Assembly (NCBI GenBank): GCA_016285245.1
Contig: JAEEQH010000012.1
Span: 1 to 64,000 of the forward strand
DNA from: Prevotella sp.
Lineage (GTDB): Bacteria > Bacteroidota > Bacteroidia > Bacteroidales > Bacteroidaceae
DNA: 64,000 bases
Direction of reading: 5' to 3'
The translations under genes and the position numbers were made by a program. This document shows positions 15,815 through 25,708 of the stretch, piece after piece; position 1 is the stretch's first letter, and each line of letters opens with the position of its first letter. The notes under the pieces are model-generated. The model made no database searches. It had not been told where the DNA came from and saw only the letters and a list, made by a program, of their open reading frames with translations.

Positions 15815-18352
15815 ATGGATCAGACATTCGACAACGACAGAATTATCAAAATCAACATCGAGGAGGAAATGAAATCCTCGTACATCGACTACTCCATGTC
15901 GGTGATTGTTGCCCGTGCACTGCCTGATGTGCGCGACGGCTTCAAGCCTGTACACCGTCGTATCCTCTATGGTATGATGGGCATTAACAACGTTTCGACG
16001 CAACCTTATAAAAAATGTGCGCGCGTAGTGGGTGAGGTGCTTGGTAAGTATCACCCCCACGGCGACGGTTCTGTCTATGGTGCCCTTGTTCGTATGGCCC
16101 AGGACTGGAATATGCGCTATACGCTTGTCGACGGTCAGGGTAACTTCGGTTCTGTCGACGGCGACTCGCCTGCAGCCATGCGTTACACCGAGTGCCGCCT
16201 CTCGAAGATGGGTGAGCACATCATGGACGACCTCGACAAGGAGACCGTCGACATGACTCCCAACTTCGACGACTCGCTCGTGGAGCCCACCGTCATGCCG
16301 ACAAAGGTGCCTAACCTCCTGGTGAATGGCGGCAACGGTATTGCCGTGGGTATGGCCACGAATATGCCGACGCACAACCTTGGCGAGGTCATCGACGGCT
16401 GCTGTGCCTACATCGACAACCCCGAGATTGACGCCGACGGGCTGATGCAGTACATCCCTGGTCCCGACTTCCCAACGGGTGCCTATATCTATGGTCTGCA
16501 GGGAGTTCGCGACGCCTACGAGACAGGACGCGGACGCATCGTCATGCGTGCCAAGGCCGAGATTGAGAGTGGTGAGACCCACGACAAGATTGTTGTCACG
16601 GAGATTCCCTATGGTGTGAACAAGGCTGATCTTGTCGCTTATATCGCCGACCTCGCCAACCAGCACAAGATAGAGGGTGTGGCTAATGTGAACGACGAGT
16701 CGGGTCGTCAGGGTATGCGCATTGTCGTCGACTGCAAGCGCGATGCCAACGCCAATGTTCTGCTGAATAAACTCTTTAAGATGACAGCTCTACAGAGCTC
16801 GTTCTCAGTCAATAACATCGCTCTGGTAAAGGGACGTCCCCGCCTGCTGACACTCAAGGAATGTGTTAAGTATTTCGTCGAGCACCGTCACGACGTGACC
16901 ATCCGCCGCACGCAGTATGACCTGCGCAAAGCACAGGAGCGTGCACATATCCTCGAGGGCTTGATTATCGCCGTGAACAATATCGACGAGGTGGTGCGCA
17001 TCATCCGTAACTCGAAGACGCCCACCGATGCTCAGCGTAATCTCGAAGCCCGATTCGAGTTGGACGAACTCCAGTCGAAGGCCATCGTCGATATGCGTCT
17101 GGCACAGCTTACCGGTCTGCGTGTGGAGCAGCTTCACCAGGAGTATGACGACCTGATGAAGCTCATTGCCGACTTGCAGGAGATTCTCGACAATCCTGAG
17201 CGCTGTAAGGAGGTGATGAAGAACGATTTGTTAGAGGTGAAGGAGAAGTACGGCGACGAGCGCCGCACGGAGATTATCCCCTTCGATCATGAGTTCAACG
17301 CCGAGGACTTCTATCCCGATGACCCCGTGGTCATCACCATCTCGCATATGGGCTACATCAAGCGCACGCCGCTGGCGGAGTTCCATCAGCAGGGCCGTGG
17401 CGGCATGGGCTCGAAGGCTGCACGCCATCGCGACAACGACTTCACCGAGTATATCTACCCGGCTACGATGCACAATACGCTCCTTTTCTTCACACAGAAG
17501 GGCCGTTGCTACTGGCAGAAGTGCTACGAGATTCCCGAGGGCGACAAGAACTCGAAGGGCCGTGCCATCCAGAATATGCTGAACATCGAGTCCGACGACG
17601 CCATCAACGCCGTGCTGCGCATCAAGAACTTCAACGATGAGGAGTTCCTGAAGAGCCACTATGTCATGTTCGCCACGAAGCAGGGCGTCATCAAGAAGAC
17701 ACGTCTCGACCAATATAAGAACGTTCGTGCTGCCGGTGTCAAGGCCATCGTTATCAACGACGGAGACGAGGTCGTAGGCGTTCGTCTGACCAATGGCCAC
17801 AATGAGATTCTCATGGCCAACCGCAACGGCCGCGCTGTACGCTTCGACGAGGGACAGATACGCTCCATGGGTCGTGTGTCGGCTGGTGTCCGCGGTATGC
17901 GGCTCGACGACGGCGACGACGAGGTGGTAGGTATGGTTTGCGTCAACGACCCGCAGACGGAGACCATCATGGTTGTCTCTGAGAACGGCTACGGCAAGCG
18001 TACCGACATCGAGGATTACCGTAAGACTGCCCGTGGCGGTAAGGGCGTGAAGACACTTGCCGTGACGGAGAAAACGGGACGTCTTGTGGCCATCAAGGTG
18101 GTAACTGACGAGAACGACCTAATGATCATCAATAAGTCGGGCGTGCTCATCCGCCTGAAAGTGGCCGATGTCCGTGTCATGGGCCGAGCTACGCAGGGTG
18201 TACGTCTCATCAACCTCGCCAAGAAGAACGACTCCATCGCCTCGGTATGCAAGGTGATGTCCAGTCAGGAAGAGGACGTCGAGGAAGCCGAGGTCGTTCA
18301 GGACGGTGAAAACGCTGAGACTACGGAGACGACCGAGAATAACAACGAATAA
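15815..18352 (+). CDS. gyrA: DNA gyrase subunit A
   Basis: Breaks and rejoins DNA in the GyrA2GyrB2 complex that introduces negative supercoils. 845 residues: winged-helix/tower breakage domain with catalytic Tyr124 (AAMRYTECR), coiled coil with leucine-rich gate, and a six-bladed C-terminal DNA-wrapping domain with a GyrA-box-like QGRGGMG. The tail is acidic. In the quinolone region the sequence is [16 protein letters not shown], so the positions matching E. coli Ser83 and Asp87 are Gly85 and Gly89 here. Both are positions where change lowers quinolone binding. Two TPR genes and a glucosaminidase follow at short distances. Confidence 0.96.
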   Translation: MDQTFDNDRIIKINIEEEMKSSYIDYSMSVIVARALPDVRDGFKPVHRRILYGMMGINNVSTQPYKKCARVVGEVLGKYHPHGDGSVYGALVRMAQDWNMRYTLVDGQGNFGSVDGDSPAAMRYTECRLSKMGEHIMDDLDKETVDMTPNFDDSLVEPTVMPTKVPNLLVNGGNGIAVGMATNMPTHNLGEVIDGCCAYIDNPEIDADGLMQYIPGPDFPTGAYIYGLQGVRDAYETGRGRIVMRAKAEIESGETHDKIVVTEIPYGVNKADLVAYIADLANQHKIEGVANVNDESGRQGMRIVVDCKRDANANVLLNKLFKMTALQSSFSVNNIALVKGRPRLLTLKECVKYFVEHRHDVTIRRTQYDLRKAQERAHILEGLIIAVNNIDEVVRIIRNSKTPTDAQRNLEARFELDELQSKAIVDMRLAQLTGLRVEQLHQEYDDLMKLIADLQEILDNPERCKEVMKNDLLEVKEKYGDERRTEIIPFDHEFNAEDFYPDDPVVITISHMGYIKRTPLAEFHQQGRGGMGSKAARHRDNDFTEYIYPATMHNTLLFFTQKGRCYWQKCYEIPEGDKNSKGRAIQNMLNIESDDAINAVLRIKNFNDEEFLKSHYVMFATKQGVIKKTRLDQYKNVRAAGVKAIVINDGDEVVGVRLTNGHNEILMANRNGRAVRFDEGQIRSMGRVSAGVRGMRLDDGDDEVVGMVCVNDPQTETIMVVSENGYGKRTDIEDYRKTARGGKGVKTLAVTEKTGRLVAIKVVTDENDLMIINKSGVLIRLKVADVRVMGRATQGVRLINLAKKNDSIASVCKVMSSQEEDVEEAEVVQDGENAETTETTENNNE

Positions 18353-18382
18353 CAAATGTTTAACCAATAATTTGACTGACTT

Positions 18383-19621
18383 ATGAAAAAAATCATGATG
18401 GTGGCCTTGATGGCCGCAGCCACAGCTACCGCTTTTGCACAGTCGGAGGTGGTGAAGAACGCTAAGAAGCTCTTTGACAAGGGCCAGATAGAGGAAGCCG
18501 CACAGGCCGTACAGTCTGCTCTCAACGAGGGTACCCCCGAGGACAAGGCTACTGCCTGGAACATTGTCAGTGAGGCTTACTACAAGAAGTTTGCTGACAT
18601 TCAGGAGATACAACTTAAGGAGAAAGTGCAGCCCACGGGTGCCGTCGTCGACGAGAAGACGATGCACGAGTCGATTATGAAAGCCCTCGAGGCTGCCATG
18701 AAGTGCGACGAGTTCGATGCCATGCCCAACGATAAGGGTAAGGTGAAGCCACGTTTCCGTCAGGCTAGTCAGCAGAAGTACCAGAATGGCCGTCTGCAGT
18801 GTATTGCTGCCGGACAGTGGTTCTACAACCAGAAGGATTACACCAGCGCCTTCAACGCCTTCAAACTCTATGTGGAGAGCGGTAAGTCGTCGATGTTCGA
18901 GGGTGTTAACCTCAATGACCAGTACGCCAACGAGATTGCCTACTTTGCCAGTCTCGCGGCTTATCAGGCTAAGGACTACGAGAATGTAGTAAAGTATGCC
19001 CAGATTGCTGCCCAGGACACTGCTAAGGCCAAGGATGCCACGGAGATTCTTGTCTTCGCGAAGAAAGAGACAATGAAGACCTCCCAGGACACCCTTGAGT
19101 ACATCGAAATGCTGAAGAAGGCTGCCCAGCAGTTCCCTGAGGATCAGCGCTACTCTGCCTGGATTGGCGACTACTACCTGAACTCCGGCAAGACCGCTGA
19201 GCTCGCTGAGTGGGCCGATGGTGAGATTGCCAAGAACCCTAACGACAAGTTCGGCTATGTCTACAAAGGCGAGGCCGCCCGTCTGCAGGATAAGTTCGAC
19301 GAGGCTGTGGAGTGCTACAGGAAGGCATTCGAGCTTGATCCGACTTACATCGCTGCAGCCTATCAGGCAGGTGTGACACTCAACTCCAAGGCTATCAAGC
19401 TGAAGGACGAGTTGTCGGATAAGAAGACCGGTATGTTGACAAAGGCCAATGCCGACAAGGTAAAGGCTGTTCTGACCGAGGCCAAGGGTTATTTGGAGAA
19501 GGTACGCGAGCTCGACCCCGACCACAGCCAGGTGAACTGGGTGTATGCCCTCTATCAGCTCTACTATAACCTCGGTGAGAAGGCTAAGGCCGACGAGCTC
19601 GAGAAAATGCTGAATCAGTAA
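18383..19621 (+). CDS. Exported TPR protein (first of a tandem pair)
   Basis: 412 residues with a signal peptide (MKKIMMVALMAAATATAFA, then QSEV). Tetratricopeptide helices run through the protein, clearest at YVYKGEAARLQDKFDEAVEC and YRKAFELDPTYIAAAYQAGV (about 293-332). Likely a periplasmic scaffold; the partner is unknown. It shares order and motifs with the next gene (MPNDKGKVKPRFRQ here, MRPDKKGRVAPEYRR there; both end in LNQ), so the pair looks like an old tandem duplication. It starts 30 nt after gyrA and has no promoter box of its own. Confidence 0.82.
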   Translation: MKKIMMVALMAAATATAFAQSEVVKNAKKLFDKGQIEEAAQAVQSALNEGTPEDKATAWNIVSEAYYKKFADIQEIQLKEKVQPTGAVVDEKTMHESIMKALEAAMKCDEFDAMPNDKGKVKPRFRQASQQKYQNGRLQCIAAGQWFYNQKDYTSAFNAFKLYVESGKSSMFEGVNLNDQYANEIAYFASLAAYQAKDYENVVKYAQIAAQDTAKAKDATEILVFAKKETMKTSQDTLEYIEMLKKAAQQFPEDQRYSAWIGDYYLNSGKTAELAEWADGEIAKNPNDKFGYVYKGEAARLQDKFDEAVECYRKAFELDPTYIAAAYQAGVTLNSKAIKLKDELSDKKTGMLTKANADKVKAVLTEAKGYLEKVRELDPDHSQVNWVYALYQLYYNLGEKAKADELEKMLNQ

Positions 19622-19643
19622 AAAACGAAGGGCATCGCCCTGG

Positions 19644-19748
19644 ATGAGAAGTGATAAGTGAGAAGTGATAAATACATGAATTGCTTAAATGGTGTCAGTC
19701 GCCCATTTCTGCTGATAGGTTTATCGCTTATCACTTATCACTTCTCGT
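19644..19748. repeat. Inverted repeat around the start of the second TPR gene
   Basis: Left arm 19644-19671 and right arm 19721-19748, 28 nt each, match at 25 of 28 positions by my count, and two of the three mismatches would be G-U pairs in RNA. The ATG at 19676 lies just inside the loop. The right arm codes for LSLITYHFS of the signal peptide. A small GGGCATCGCCC hairpin lies just outside the left arm. Confidence 0.85.
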
Positions 19749-20911
19749 TTATCCCCTGTGAGGCGCAGACGAAGAAGGTGAATTCCGTTCGTCAGAACAT
19801 CAGTGAGGCACGTACTATCCTGAAGAGCGGACGGGGCGGCGACCAGGCCGAGCGTCTCATGACGGACCTACTCAAGGACTCCGTGAACCGTGAGGACAAG
19901 CGTATCTATGCCGTGTGGTATGATGCCGTGCTTATGCAGTATCTCGCTGTCAACGAGAAGCTCTACATGAAGCAGCGCCAGGACACCGCACAGTTCCTGG
20001 ATCTCACACGCCGTCTTTTCAACGTTGCAACGGCCCTTGATTCACTTGATATGCGACCCGACAAGAAGGGTAGGGTTGCACCCGAGTACCGCCGCGACCA
20101 CGCTCGCCAGCTCAGTACCTACCGTCCGAACCTCTTTGCCGCCGTTACCTATTTTGTACGTAAGGGTGACTATGTCAAAGCCTACGACTACGGTGAGACA
20201 TATATCGCCACCGCCCGCCAACCGCTGTTCAGCGACCTCCGCCTAGATTCCACCGACAGCCGTATGCCCGAGGCTGCCTACTGGACTACCTATAGTGGAT
20301 ATCGCCAACAGGATGCCGTCCGCACGCTGCGATACCGCCAGCTGGCGTTGCGCGACACGTCGAAGACCGCGTATACCCTGCAGTACATCGCTGAGGCACG
20401 TCGCTGGCTGAAGGACGATTCGCTTTATCTTGAGACACTTCGCCAGGGCTTCAGAGACTATCCGCGAAACCCCTACTTTTTTCCCCGGCTGATGGACTAC
20501 TATACGTCCCACAAAGACTACCATCGTGCCCTGCGAGTCGTCAACTGCGCCCTTGAGGCCAACGACAGCAGTCAGCTGACACTTTTCGCAAAAGCCACCG
20601 TCCTCTTCGATCTCGGACACTTCGACGAGAGCATCAGAGTATCCGAACAGTTACTCGAGCGCAACGACACCATGCCGGAACCTTATTATAATATTGGCAG
20701 TTGCTATATGAACAAGGCACTTGCCCTCAGCCCCCTGCGTGAGAAGAAACAACAGCGACGATTCTATCAGCAGGCCCGCCAGTATGTGGAGCGCTACCGC
20801 CAGCTGGCTCCCGACGAGAGGCAGAAATGGGGACCGGCACTCTATCGTATCTACCTGAATCTGAATATGGGCCGACAGTTTGACGAGATTGACCGATTGT
20901 TGAACCAGTAA
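19676..20911 (+). CDS. Exported TPR protein (second of a tandem pair)
   Basis: 411 residues from ATG 19676; an in-frame GTG at 19658 would add six residues but lies within the inverted-repeat arm. The signal peptide (FLLIGLSLITYHFSFIPCEA, then Q) is the one coded by the shared 57-nt block. The rest is TPR-like and parallels the preceding gene, with FDLGHFDESIRVSEQLLERN and PEPYYNIGSCYMNKALAL as the clearest helices. Periplasmic, partner unknown. It lies 54 nt after the first TPR gene in the gyrA run. Confidence 0.8.
   Translation: MNCLNGVSRPFLLIGLSLITYHFSFIPCEAQTKKVNSVRQNISEARTILKSGRGGDQAERLMTDLLKDSVNREDKRIYAVWYDAVLMQYLAVNEKLYMKQRQDTAQFLDLTRRLFNVATALDSLDMRPDKKGRVAPEYRRDHARQLSTYRPNLFAAVTYFVRKGDYVKAYDYGETYIATARQPLFSDLRLDSTDSRMPEAAYWTTYSGYRQQDAVRTLRYRQLALRDTSKTAYTLQYIAEARRWLKDDSLYLETLRQGFRDYPRNPYFFPRLMDYYTSHKDYHRALRVVNCALEANDSSQLTLFAKATVLFDLGHFDESIRVSEQLLERNDTMPEPYYNIGSCYMNKALALSPLREKKQQRRFYQQARQYVERYRQLAPDERQKWGPALYRIYLNLNMGRQFDEIDRLLNQ
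19715..19771 (+). repeat. Signal-peptide repeat block, copy B (TPR gene)
   Basis: 57 nt coding for IGLSLITYHFSFIPCEAQT, aligned without gaps to four other copies in the window. Confidence 0.75.
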
Positions 20912-20927
20912 ATGACGGCCTTTGGCT

Positions 20928-21038
20928 TAAATGATAGTTGAAAAATGAAGAACGATAGTTTTATTACCACTACACATCGAGTCAGACGCTCCTTGATTCT
21001 GATTGTTTTGTCATTTATCATTTATCAATTATCAATTA
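20928..21038. repeat. Inverted repeat around the start of the glucosaminidase gene
   Basis: Left arm 20928-20955 and right arm 21011-21038 match at about 22 of 28 positions. The ATG at 20945 is inside the left arm. The right arm, repeated TCATTTATCA/TCAATTA words, codes for the hydrophobic core of the signal peptide. Confidence 0.75.
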
Positions 21039-21907
21039 GCCCTGCAAGGGCACAGATGCGGTGGAACCAGCGCTACCAGCAGTACATCGACCAGTACAAG
21101 GACATTGCCATCGAACAGATGCAGCGCTGGAAGATTCCAGCCAGCATCACCCTGGCACAGGGCATCTTCGAGAGTGGGGCGGGGCAGAGTATGCTTGCCG
21201 TCAAAGGCAACAACCACTTCGGCATCAAGTGTCACGGATGGACAGGGCGTACTGTCTACAAGGACGACGATGCCACTAACGAGTGCTTCCGTGCTTATCC
21301 ATCGGCCTTCGACTCTTTTGAGGATCACTCACGTTTCCTGGCCAACGGTCAGCGTTACCGCTCGCTGTTCTCCTTGAAAACTACCGACTACAAAGGATGG
21401 GCGCGTGGATTGAAAGCCGCTGGTTACGCCACCAATCCCCAATATGCCGATCGCCTCATCGAACTCATACAACTCTACCGACTCTACCAGTATGACACGG
21501 CAAAGACCTACGACCGTTTCATGACCGAGCATACAAAGAGCCAGCCCGTCGGTGGTCAACAGCTGCACCCCATCAAGATTTACAACCAGAATTATTACCT
21601 CTATGCACGTCGGGGCGACACTTTCCGTACCATTGGTCAGGAGATAGGTATCTCCTATCGCAAGATTGCCAAGTACAACGAGCGCGACTGCCACGACACG
21701 TTGGAGGAGGGCGAGATTATCTGGTTGAAGAAAAAACAGAAAAAAGCACCCAAGGACTATAAGGGCCGCCTGCACTACGTCCGCCAAGGCGAATCTATGT
21801 ACTCCATTGCCCAGACATATGGTATACGGCTGAAGTCCCTCTACAAGATGAATCACCTCCCCGACGACTACGACCTTCGCATTGGCGACGCCCTCCGTCT
21901 GCGGTAG
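20945..21907 (+). CDS. Exported glucosaminidase with LysM domains
   Basis: 320 residues. Signal peptide with core LILIVLSFIIYQLSISPARA, then a glucosaminidase (flagellar FlgJ-like, GH73) domain with the catalytic Glu in GIFESGAGQS and the motif NNHFGIKCHGW, and two LysM modules in the C-terminal half (YYLYARRGDTFRTIGQEIGI; HYVRQGESMYSIAQTYGI). It should cut the glycan strands of peptidoglycan in the periplasm, probably in growth or separation. It lies 33 nt after the second TPR gene, and its signal peptide belongs to the shared repeat family. Confidence 0.9.
   Translation: MKNDSFITTTHRVRRSLILIVLSFIIYQLSISPARAQMRWNQRYQQYIDQYKDIAIEQMQRWKIPASITLAQGIFESGAGQSMLAVKGNNHFGIKCHGWTGRTVYKDDDATNECFRAYPSAFDSFEDHSRFLANGQRYRSLFSLKTTDYKGWARGLKAAGYATNPQYADRLIELIQLYRLYQYDTAKTYDRFMTEHTKSQPVGGQQLHPIKIYNQNYYLYARRGDTFRTIGQEIGISYRKIAKYNERDCHDTLEEGEIIWLKKKQKKAPKDYKGRLHYVRQGESMYSIAQTYGIRLKSLYKMNHLPDDYDLRIGDALRLR
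21002..21058 (+). repeat. Signal-peptide repeat block, copy C (glucosaminidase)
   Basis: 57 nt coding for IVLSFIIYQLSISPARAQM. It matches copy E (61391) at about 43 of 57 bases by my count, although the two proteins are otherwise unrelated. Confidence 0.75.
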
Positions 21908-21974
21908 TCCGCAGTCCATCTCAGGTGTTTATGTCACATGTAGAAACGCCTCACGACAAAAATAGGAGTGAAAG

Positions 21975-22006
21975 TTTGGCTAATTGGAGAAAAAAAAGTA
22001 ATTTTG
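21975..22006 (+). promoter_or_regulatory. Promoter of galE
   Basis: TTTG (21975-21978), 20 nt, TAATTTTG (21999-22006), a full -33/-7 match 30 nt before the ATG. Confidence 0.75.
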
Positions 22007-22036
22007 CAGCACAAACTATTAAAACGGATAGGAAAT

Positions 22037-23077
22037 ATGAAACAAACAATCCTTGTGACAGGCGGTACAGGCTTCATCGGCAGCCATACCACCGTGGAAC
22101 TACAGGAGGCCGGCTACGAGGTAGTCATCATTGACAACTTGTCGAACTCCAACGCTAATGTTGTTGACGGCATCGAGAAAATTACGGGTGTGCGTCCCGC
22201 CTTCGAGAAGGTGGATTGCTGCGACATGGAGGCGCTGGAGGGCGTCTTCAAAAAGTACCCGAAAATTGAGGGTATCATCCATTTCGCCGCATCGAAGGCG
22301 GTTGGCGAGAGTGTCGAGAAGCCGCTGCTGTACTACCGTAACAACCTGACGAGTCTCATCAACCTGCTTGAGCTGATGCCGAAGTACCAGGTAAAGGGTA
22401 TCATCTTCTCATCGTCATGCACGGTCTACGGCCAGCCGACGGCTGAGAATCTGCCTGTAACCGAGAATGCGCCCATTCAGAAGGCTATGTCGCCCTATGG
22501 TAACACAAAGCAGGTGAACGAGGAGATTATTCAGGATTATATCCACTCGGGGGCACCTATCAAGAGTGTCATCTTGCGTTACTTCAATCCCATTGGCGCC
22601 CATCCGTCGGCTCTCATCGGCGAACTGCCTAACGGCGTTCCCATGAACCTTATCCCATTCGTGACACAAACGGCAATGGGCATCCGCGGTCAACTGAAAA
22701 TCTTCGGTAACGACTATAGCACGCCTGACAAGACCTGTATCCGCGACTATATCTATGTGGTGGACTTGGCAAAGGCTCACGTGAAGGCCATGGAACGCGT
22801 TTTGGATAATCCCGATACCGATGCCGTCGAGGTGTTCAACATCGGAACAGGTCGAGGATTGTCGACTCTGGAGGTTGTCGAGGGCTTCGAGAAGGCTACC
22901 GGCGTGAAGGTGAACTGGACTTACGCTCCGCGTCGCGAGGGTGACATCGAGCAGGTCTGGGGTGACGTCACGAAGGCCAACAAGGTGCTGGGCTGGAAGG
23001 CAGAAACGCCCACCGACGAGGTGCTCCGCTCGGCATGGCGCTGGCAGCAGAAACTGCGCGAGGACGGGATTCAGTAA
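22037..23077 (+). CDS. galE: UDP-glucose 4-epimerase
   Basis: Interconverts UDP-glucose and UDP-galactose (or the N-acetyl forms) for glycan synthesis. 346 residues, a typical length. NAD-binding GGTGFIGSH near the N-terminus, the catalytic Ser/Tyr/Lys set in SSSCTVYGQP and SPYGNTKQ, and the C-terminal GEVxQVWGD-like region (RREGDIEQVWGDVTKANKVL). The start MKQTILVTGG is used because an upstream ATG at 21968 would precede the promoter. A good terminator follows. Confidence 0.95.
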   Translation: MKQTILVTGGTGFIGSHTTVELQEAGYEVVIIDNLSNSNANVVDGIEKITGVRPAFEKVDCCDMEALEGVFKKYPKIEGIIHFAASKAVGESVEKPLLYYRNNLTSLINLLELMPKYQVKGIIFSSSCTVYGQPTAENLPVTENAPIQKAMSPYGNTKQVNEEIIQDYIHSGAPIKSVILRYFNPIGAHPSALIGELPNGVPMNLIPFVTQTAMGIRGQLKIFGNDYSTPDKTCIRDYIYVVDLAKAHVKAMERVLDNPDTDAVEVFNIGTGRGLSTLEVVEGFEKATGVKVNWTYAPRREGDIEQVWGDVTKANKVLGWKAETPTDEVLRSAWRWQQKLREDGIQ

Positions 23078-23090
23078 CCCAAATATATGT

Positions 23091-23119
23091 AGGCGGTCAT
23101 TTTTGACCGCCTTTTTTTA
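23091..23119 (+). terminator. Intrinsic terminator of galE
   Basis: A 9-bp stem AGGCGGTCA/TGACCGCCT with a 4-nt T loop, followed by a T-run to 23118. It lies 13 nt after the galE stop. Confidence 0.9.
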
Positions 23120-23127
23120 TATTTTCC

Positions 23128-23159
23128 TTTGGCATTTTGCCCTTTTTTTTGTACCTTTG
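23128..23159 (+). promoter_or_regulatory. Promoter of pheT
   Basis: TTTG (23128-23131), 20 nt, TACCTTTG (23152-23159). The ATG follows after a 65-nt leader. Confidence 0.7.
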
Positions 23160-23197
23160 CGCGCGATTTCTGAAAATCGTCGATAAATCGTATATAC

Positions 23198-23216
23198 TAA
23201 ATCGTCAAATAGTAAA
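23198..23216. repeat. 19-mer shared by the pheT leader and the lptG/DEAD gap
   Basis: TAAATCGTCAAATAGTAAA occurs here just before the pheT start and again, identically and in the same plus-strand orientation, at 44020-44038. Confidence 0.7.
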
Positions 23217-23224
23217 TAACAAAG

Positions 23225-25672
23225 ATGAATATTTCGTATAAATGGCTGAAGGAGTACGTCGATTTTGATCTTACACCGCAGGAGGTGTGCGATGCCCTGA
23301 CATCGACAGGACTAGAGGTGGACGCACTCGAGGAAGTACAGAGCATCAAGGGCGGGCTGAAGGGCCTCTATGTAGGTCAGGTGCTGACCTGCGAGATGCA
23401 CCCGAACAGCGATCACCTGCACGTGACGACAGTAGACCTGGGAAAGGGCGAGCCCTCTCAGATTGTTTGTGGCGCCCCCAACGTGGCTGCCGGACAGAAG
23501 GTCATCGTGGCCGATTTGGGTTGTGTGCTCTACGACGGCGACAAGGAGTTTGTCATCAAAAAGTCGAAGTTGCGCGGCGTGGAGTCCAACGGCATGATTT
23601 GTGCCGAGGACGAGATTGGCGTGGGCACGAGTCACGATGGTATTATTGTGCTACCCGAGGACGCTGTGGTAGGAACGCCTGCTGCAGAATACTACAATTT
23701 GGAGAGTGACTGGCTCATCGAGGTGGACATCACCGCCAACCGTGCCGACGCCCTGTCACACTGGGGCGTGGCCCGTGACCTGTACGCCTGGCTGCGCAGC
23801 AACGGCTATGAGACCAGCCTGCACCGCCCTGCTGACGACAATTTAGTCGTCGACAACAACGATCTGCCTATCGACGTGGTCATCGAGAATCAGGAGGCCT
23901 GCCGCCGCTATGCCTGCGTGAGCATTACTGGTTGTGAGGTGAAGGAGTCTCCAGAATGGCTGAAGACCAAACTTACGACCGTCGGCCTGCGCCCCATTAA
24001 TAATATCGTTGACATCACGAACTACATTATGTTCGCCTACGGACAGCCGTTACACACGTTCGATGCAGACATGGTGAAGGGTCACAAGATTGTAGTGAAG
24101 ACCATGCCCGAGGGTACGCCCTTCGTGACACTCGACGGTGAGGAACACAAGCTGAGCGACCGCGACCTGGCCATTTGTAACGAAGAGGAACCGATGTGTA
24201 TCGCCGGTGTCTTCGGTGGTAAGGGTAGCGGTACCTACGAGACTACGAAGAACGTGGTGCTGGAGTCGGCATATTTCCACCCGACGTGGATTCGCAAGTC
24301 GGCCCGTCGTCATGGACTGAGCACTGACGCCTCGTTCCGCTTTGAGCGCGGTATTGACCCCAATGGTGTCATCTACGCCTTGAAACAGGCAGCATTGCTC
24401 TGCAAGGAGCTGGCCGGTGGCAAGGTCTCGATGGAGATTCGTGACGAGTACCCCGTGAAGATGGAGAACCCGCAGGTGGACCTGCAGTACAGCTATGTAC
24501 ACAGCCTTGTGGGCAAGGATATCCCCGTGGAGACCATCAAGGCCATCTGCCAGTCGCTGGAGATGAAGGTGCTAAGCGAAACTGCCGAGGGACTGAAGCT
24601 TGAGGTGCCTGCTTATCGTGTGGACGTGACCCGTCCCTGCGACGTCGTCGAAGACATCCTACGCATCTACGGATATAATAATGTAGAGATTCCTACGCAG
24701 CTTAAGGGCTCGCTTGTCATCAAGGGCGACGAGGACCGTAAGCACAAGTTACAGAACCTAGTCAGCGAGCAGCTGGTGGGTGCTGGCTTCAACGAGATAT
24801 TAAACAACTCGTTAAGTAAGTCATCGTACTATGACGACAGACAAGACGTTGTGAGAATCATGAACCCCCTGTCGTCAGACCTCGGTGTGATGCGCCAGAC
24901 GTTGCTTTACGGCGGCTTGGAGAGCATTGAGCACAATGTGAAGCGCAAGAATGCCAACCTGAAGTTCTTCGAGTTCGGCAACTGCTACTTCTTTGACTCT
25001 GAGAAAGAGGATCCTGAGAATCCCATGCAGGCCTATAAGGAAGAGAACTATATGGGCATCTGGGTGACGGGTAAGCGCGTTGAAGGCTCATGGGCTCACA
25101 AGAACGAGGACACCACATACTACGAGCTGGCAGCTTACGTGCAGAACATCTTGAGCCGCATTGGCATGAAGCAGGGGCTGATGGTCCAAAAGAAGTCGGA
25201 GAACCCGAGCTTCTCGACAGGTGTGGTCATAGAGAACCGTGGTGGCAAGAAACTCATTGGGATGGGCATCCTGTCGAAGAAACTCCTGAAGAAATTCGAT
25301 TTGGAGCAGCCTGTCTACTTCGCTGAACTGAACTGGACACAGCTGATGAAGGCTACGAAGAAGAACGAGGTGCTCTTCACCGAGGTGCCCAAGTTCCCTG
25401 CCGTCAGCCGCGACCTCGCCCTGCTCGTCGACAACGCCGTGGAGTTTGCGCAGATTGAGCAGATAGCCCGTCAGACAGAGAAGAAGCTGCTGAAGAAGGT
25501 GGAACTCTTTGATGTCTACGAGGGCGACAAACTGCCTCAAGGCAAGAAGTCGTACGCCGTGAACTTCATCCTTCAGGATGAGACCCAGACCATGGGCGAC
25601 AAGCAGATTGACGCCATCATGAACAAGTTGATTCAGAACCTGAAGAAGCAACTCAATGCAGAGTTACGCTAA
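23225..25672 (+). CDS. pheT: Phenylalanine--tRNA ligase, beta subunit
   Basis: Partner of PheS in the alpha2beta2 synthetase; it binds tRNA and edits mischarged Tyr-tRNA. 815 residues. N-terminal EMAP/OB-fold tRNA-binding domain (LYVGQVLTCEMHPNSDHLHV, about 40-150), B3/B4 editing domain, B5 domain, a catalytic-like core, and the C-terminal ferredoxin-fold anticodon-binding domain (FPAVSRDLALLVD and FDVYEGDKLPQGKKSYA). pheS is not adjacent, as in other Bacteroidota where the two genes are usually apart (from memory). Confidence 0.96.
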   Translation: MNISYKWLKEYVDFDLTPQEVCDALTSTGLEVDALEEVQSIKGGLKGLYVGQVLTCEMHPNSDHLHVTTVDLGKGEPSQIVCGAPNVAAGQKVIVADLGCVLYDGDKEFVIKKSKLRGVESNGMICAEDEIGVGTSHDGIIVLPEDAVVGTPAAEYYNLESDWLIEVDITANRADALSHWGVARDLYAWLRSNGYETSLHRPADDNLVVDNNDLPIDVVIENQEACRRYACVSITGCEVKESPEWLKTKLTTVGLRPINNIVDITNYIMFAYGQPLHTFDADMVKGHKIVVKTMPEGTPFVTLDGEEHKLSDRDLAICNEEEPMCIAGVFGGKGSGTYETTKNVVLESAYFHPTWIRKSARRHGLSTDASFRFERGIDPNGVIYALKQAALLCKELAGGKVSMEIRDEYPVKMENPQVDLQYSYVHSLVGKDIPVETIKAICQSLEMKVLSETAEGLKLEVPAYRVDVTRPCDVVEDILRIYGYNNVEIPTQLKGSLVIKGDEDRKHKLQNLVSEQLVGAGFNEILNNSLSKSSYYDDRQDVVRIMNPLSSDLGVMRQTLLYGGLESIEHNVKRKNANLKFFEFGNCYFFDSEKEDPENPMQAYKEENYMGIWVTGKRVEGSWAHKNEDTTYYELAAYVQNILSRIGMKQGLMVQKKSENPSFSTGVVIENRGGKKLIGMGILSKKLLKKFDLEQPVYFAELNWTQLMKATKKNEVLFTEVPKFPAVSRDLALLVDNAVEFAQIEQIARQTEKKLLKKVELFDVYEGDKLPQGKKSYAVNFILQDETQTMGDKQIDAIMNKLIQNLKKQLNAELR

Positions 25673-25708
25673 TTATCAATTGTCAATTATCAATTAAAAT
25701 AAATAGAA
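25673..25708. repeat. TTATCAATTGTCAATTATCAATT spacer repeat before yebC
   Basis: The gap is three copies of a TATCAATT-like word. The same word makes up the right arm of the signal-peptide element at 21021-21038. Confidence 0.55.

Noticed and set aside
21908-21958. Terminator after the glucosaminidase gene
   Set aside because: A weak hairpin AGGTGTTT/AAACGCCT exists, but there is no U-run and the stem has a wobble.
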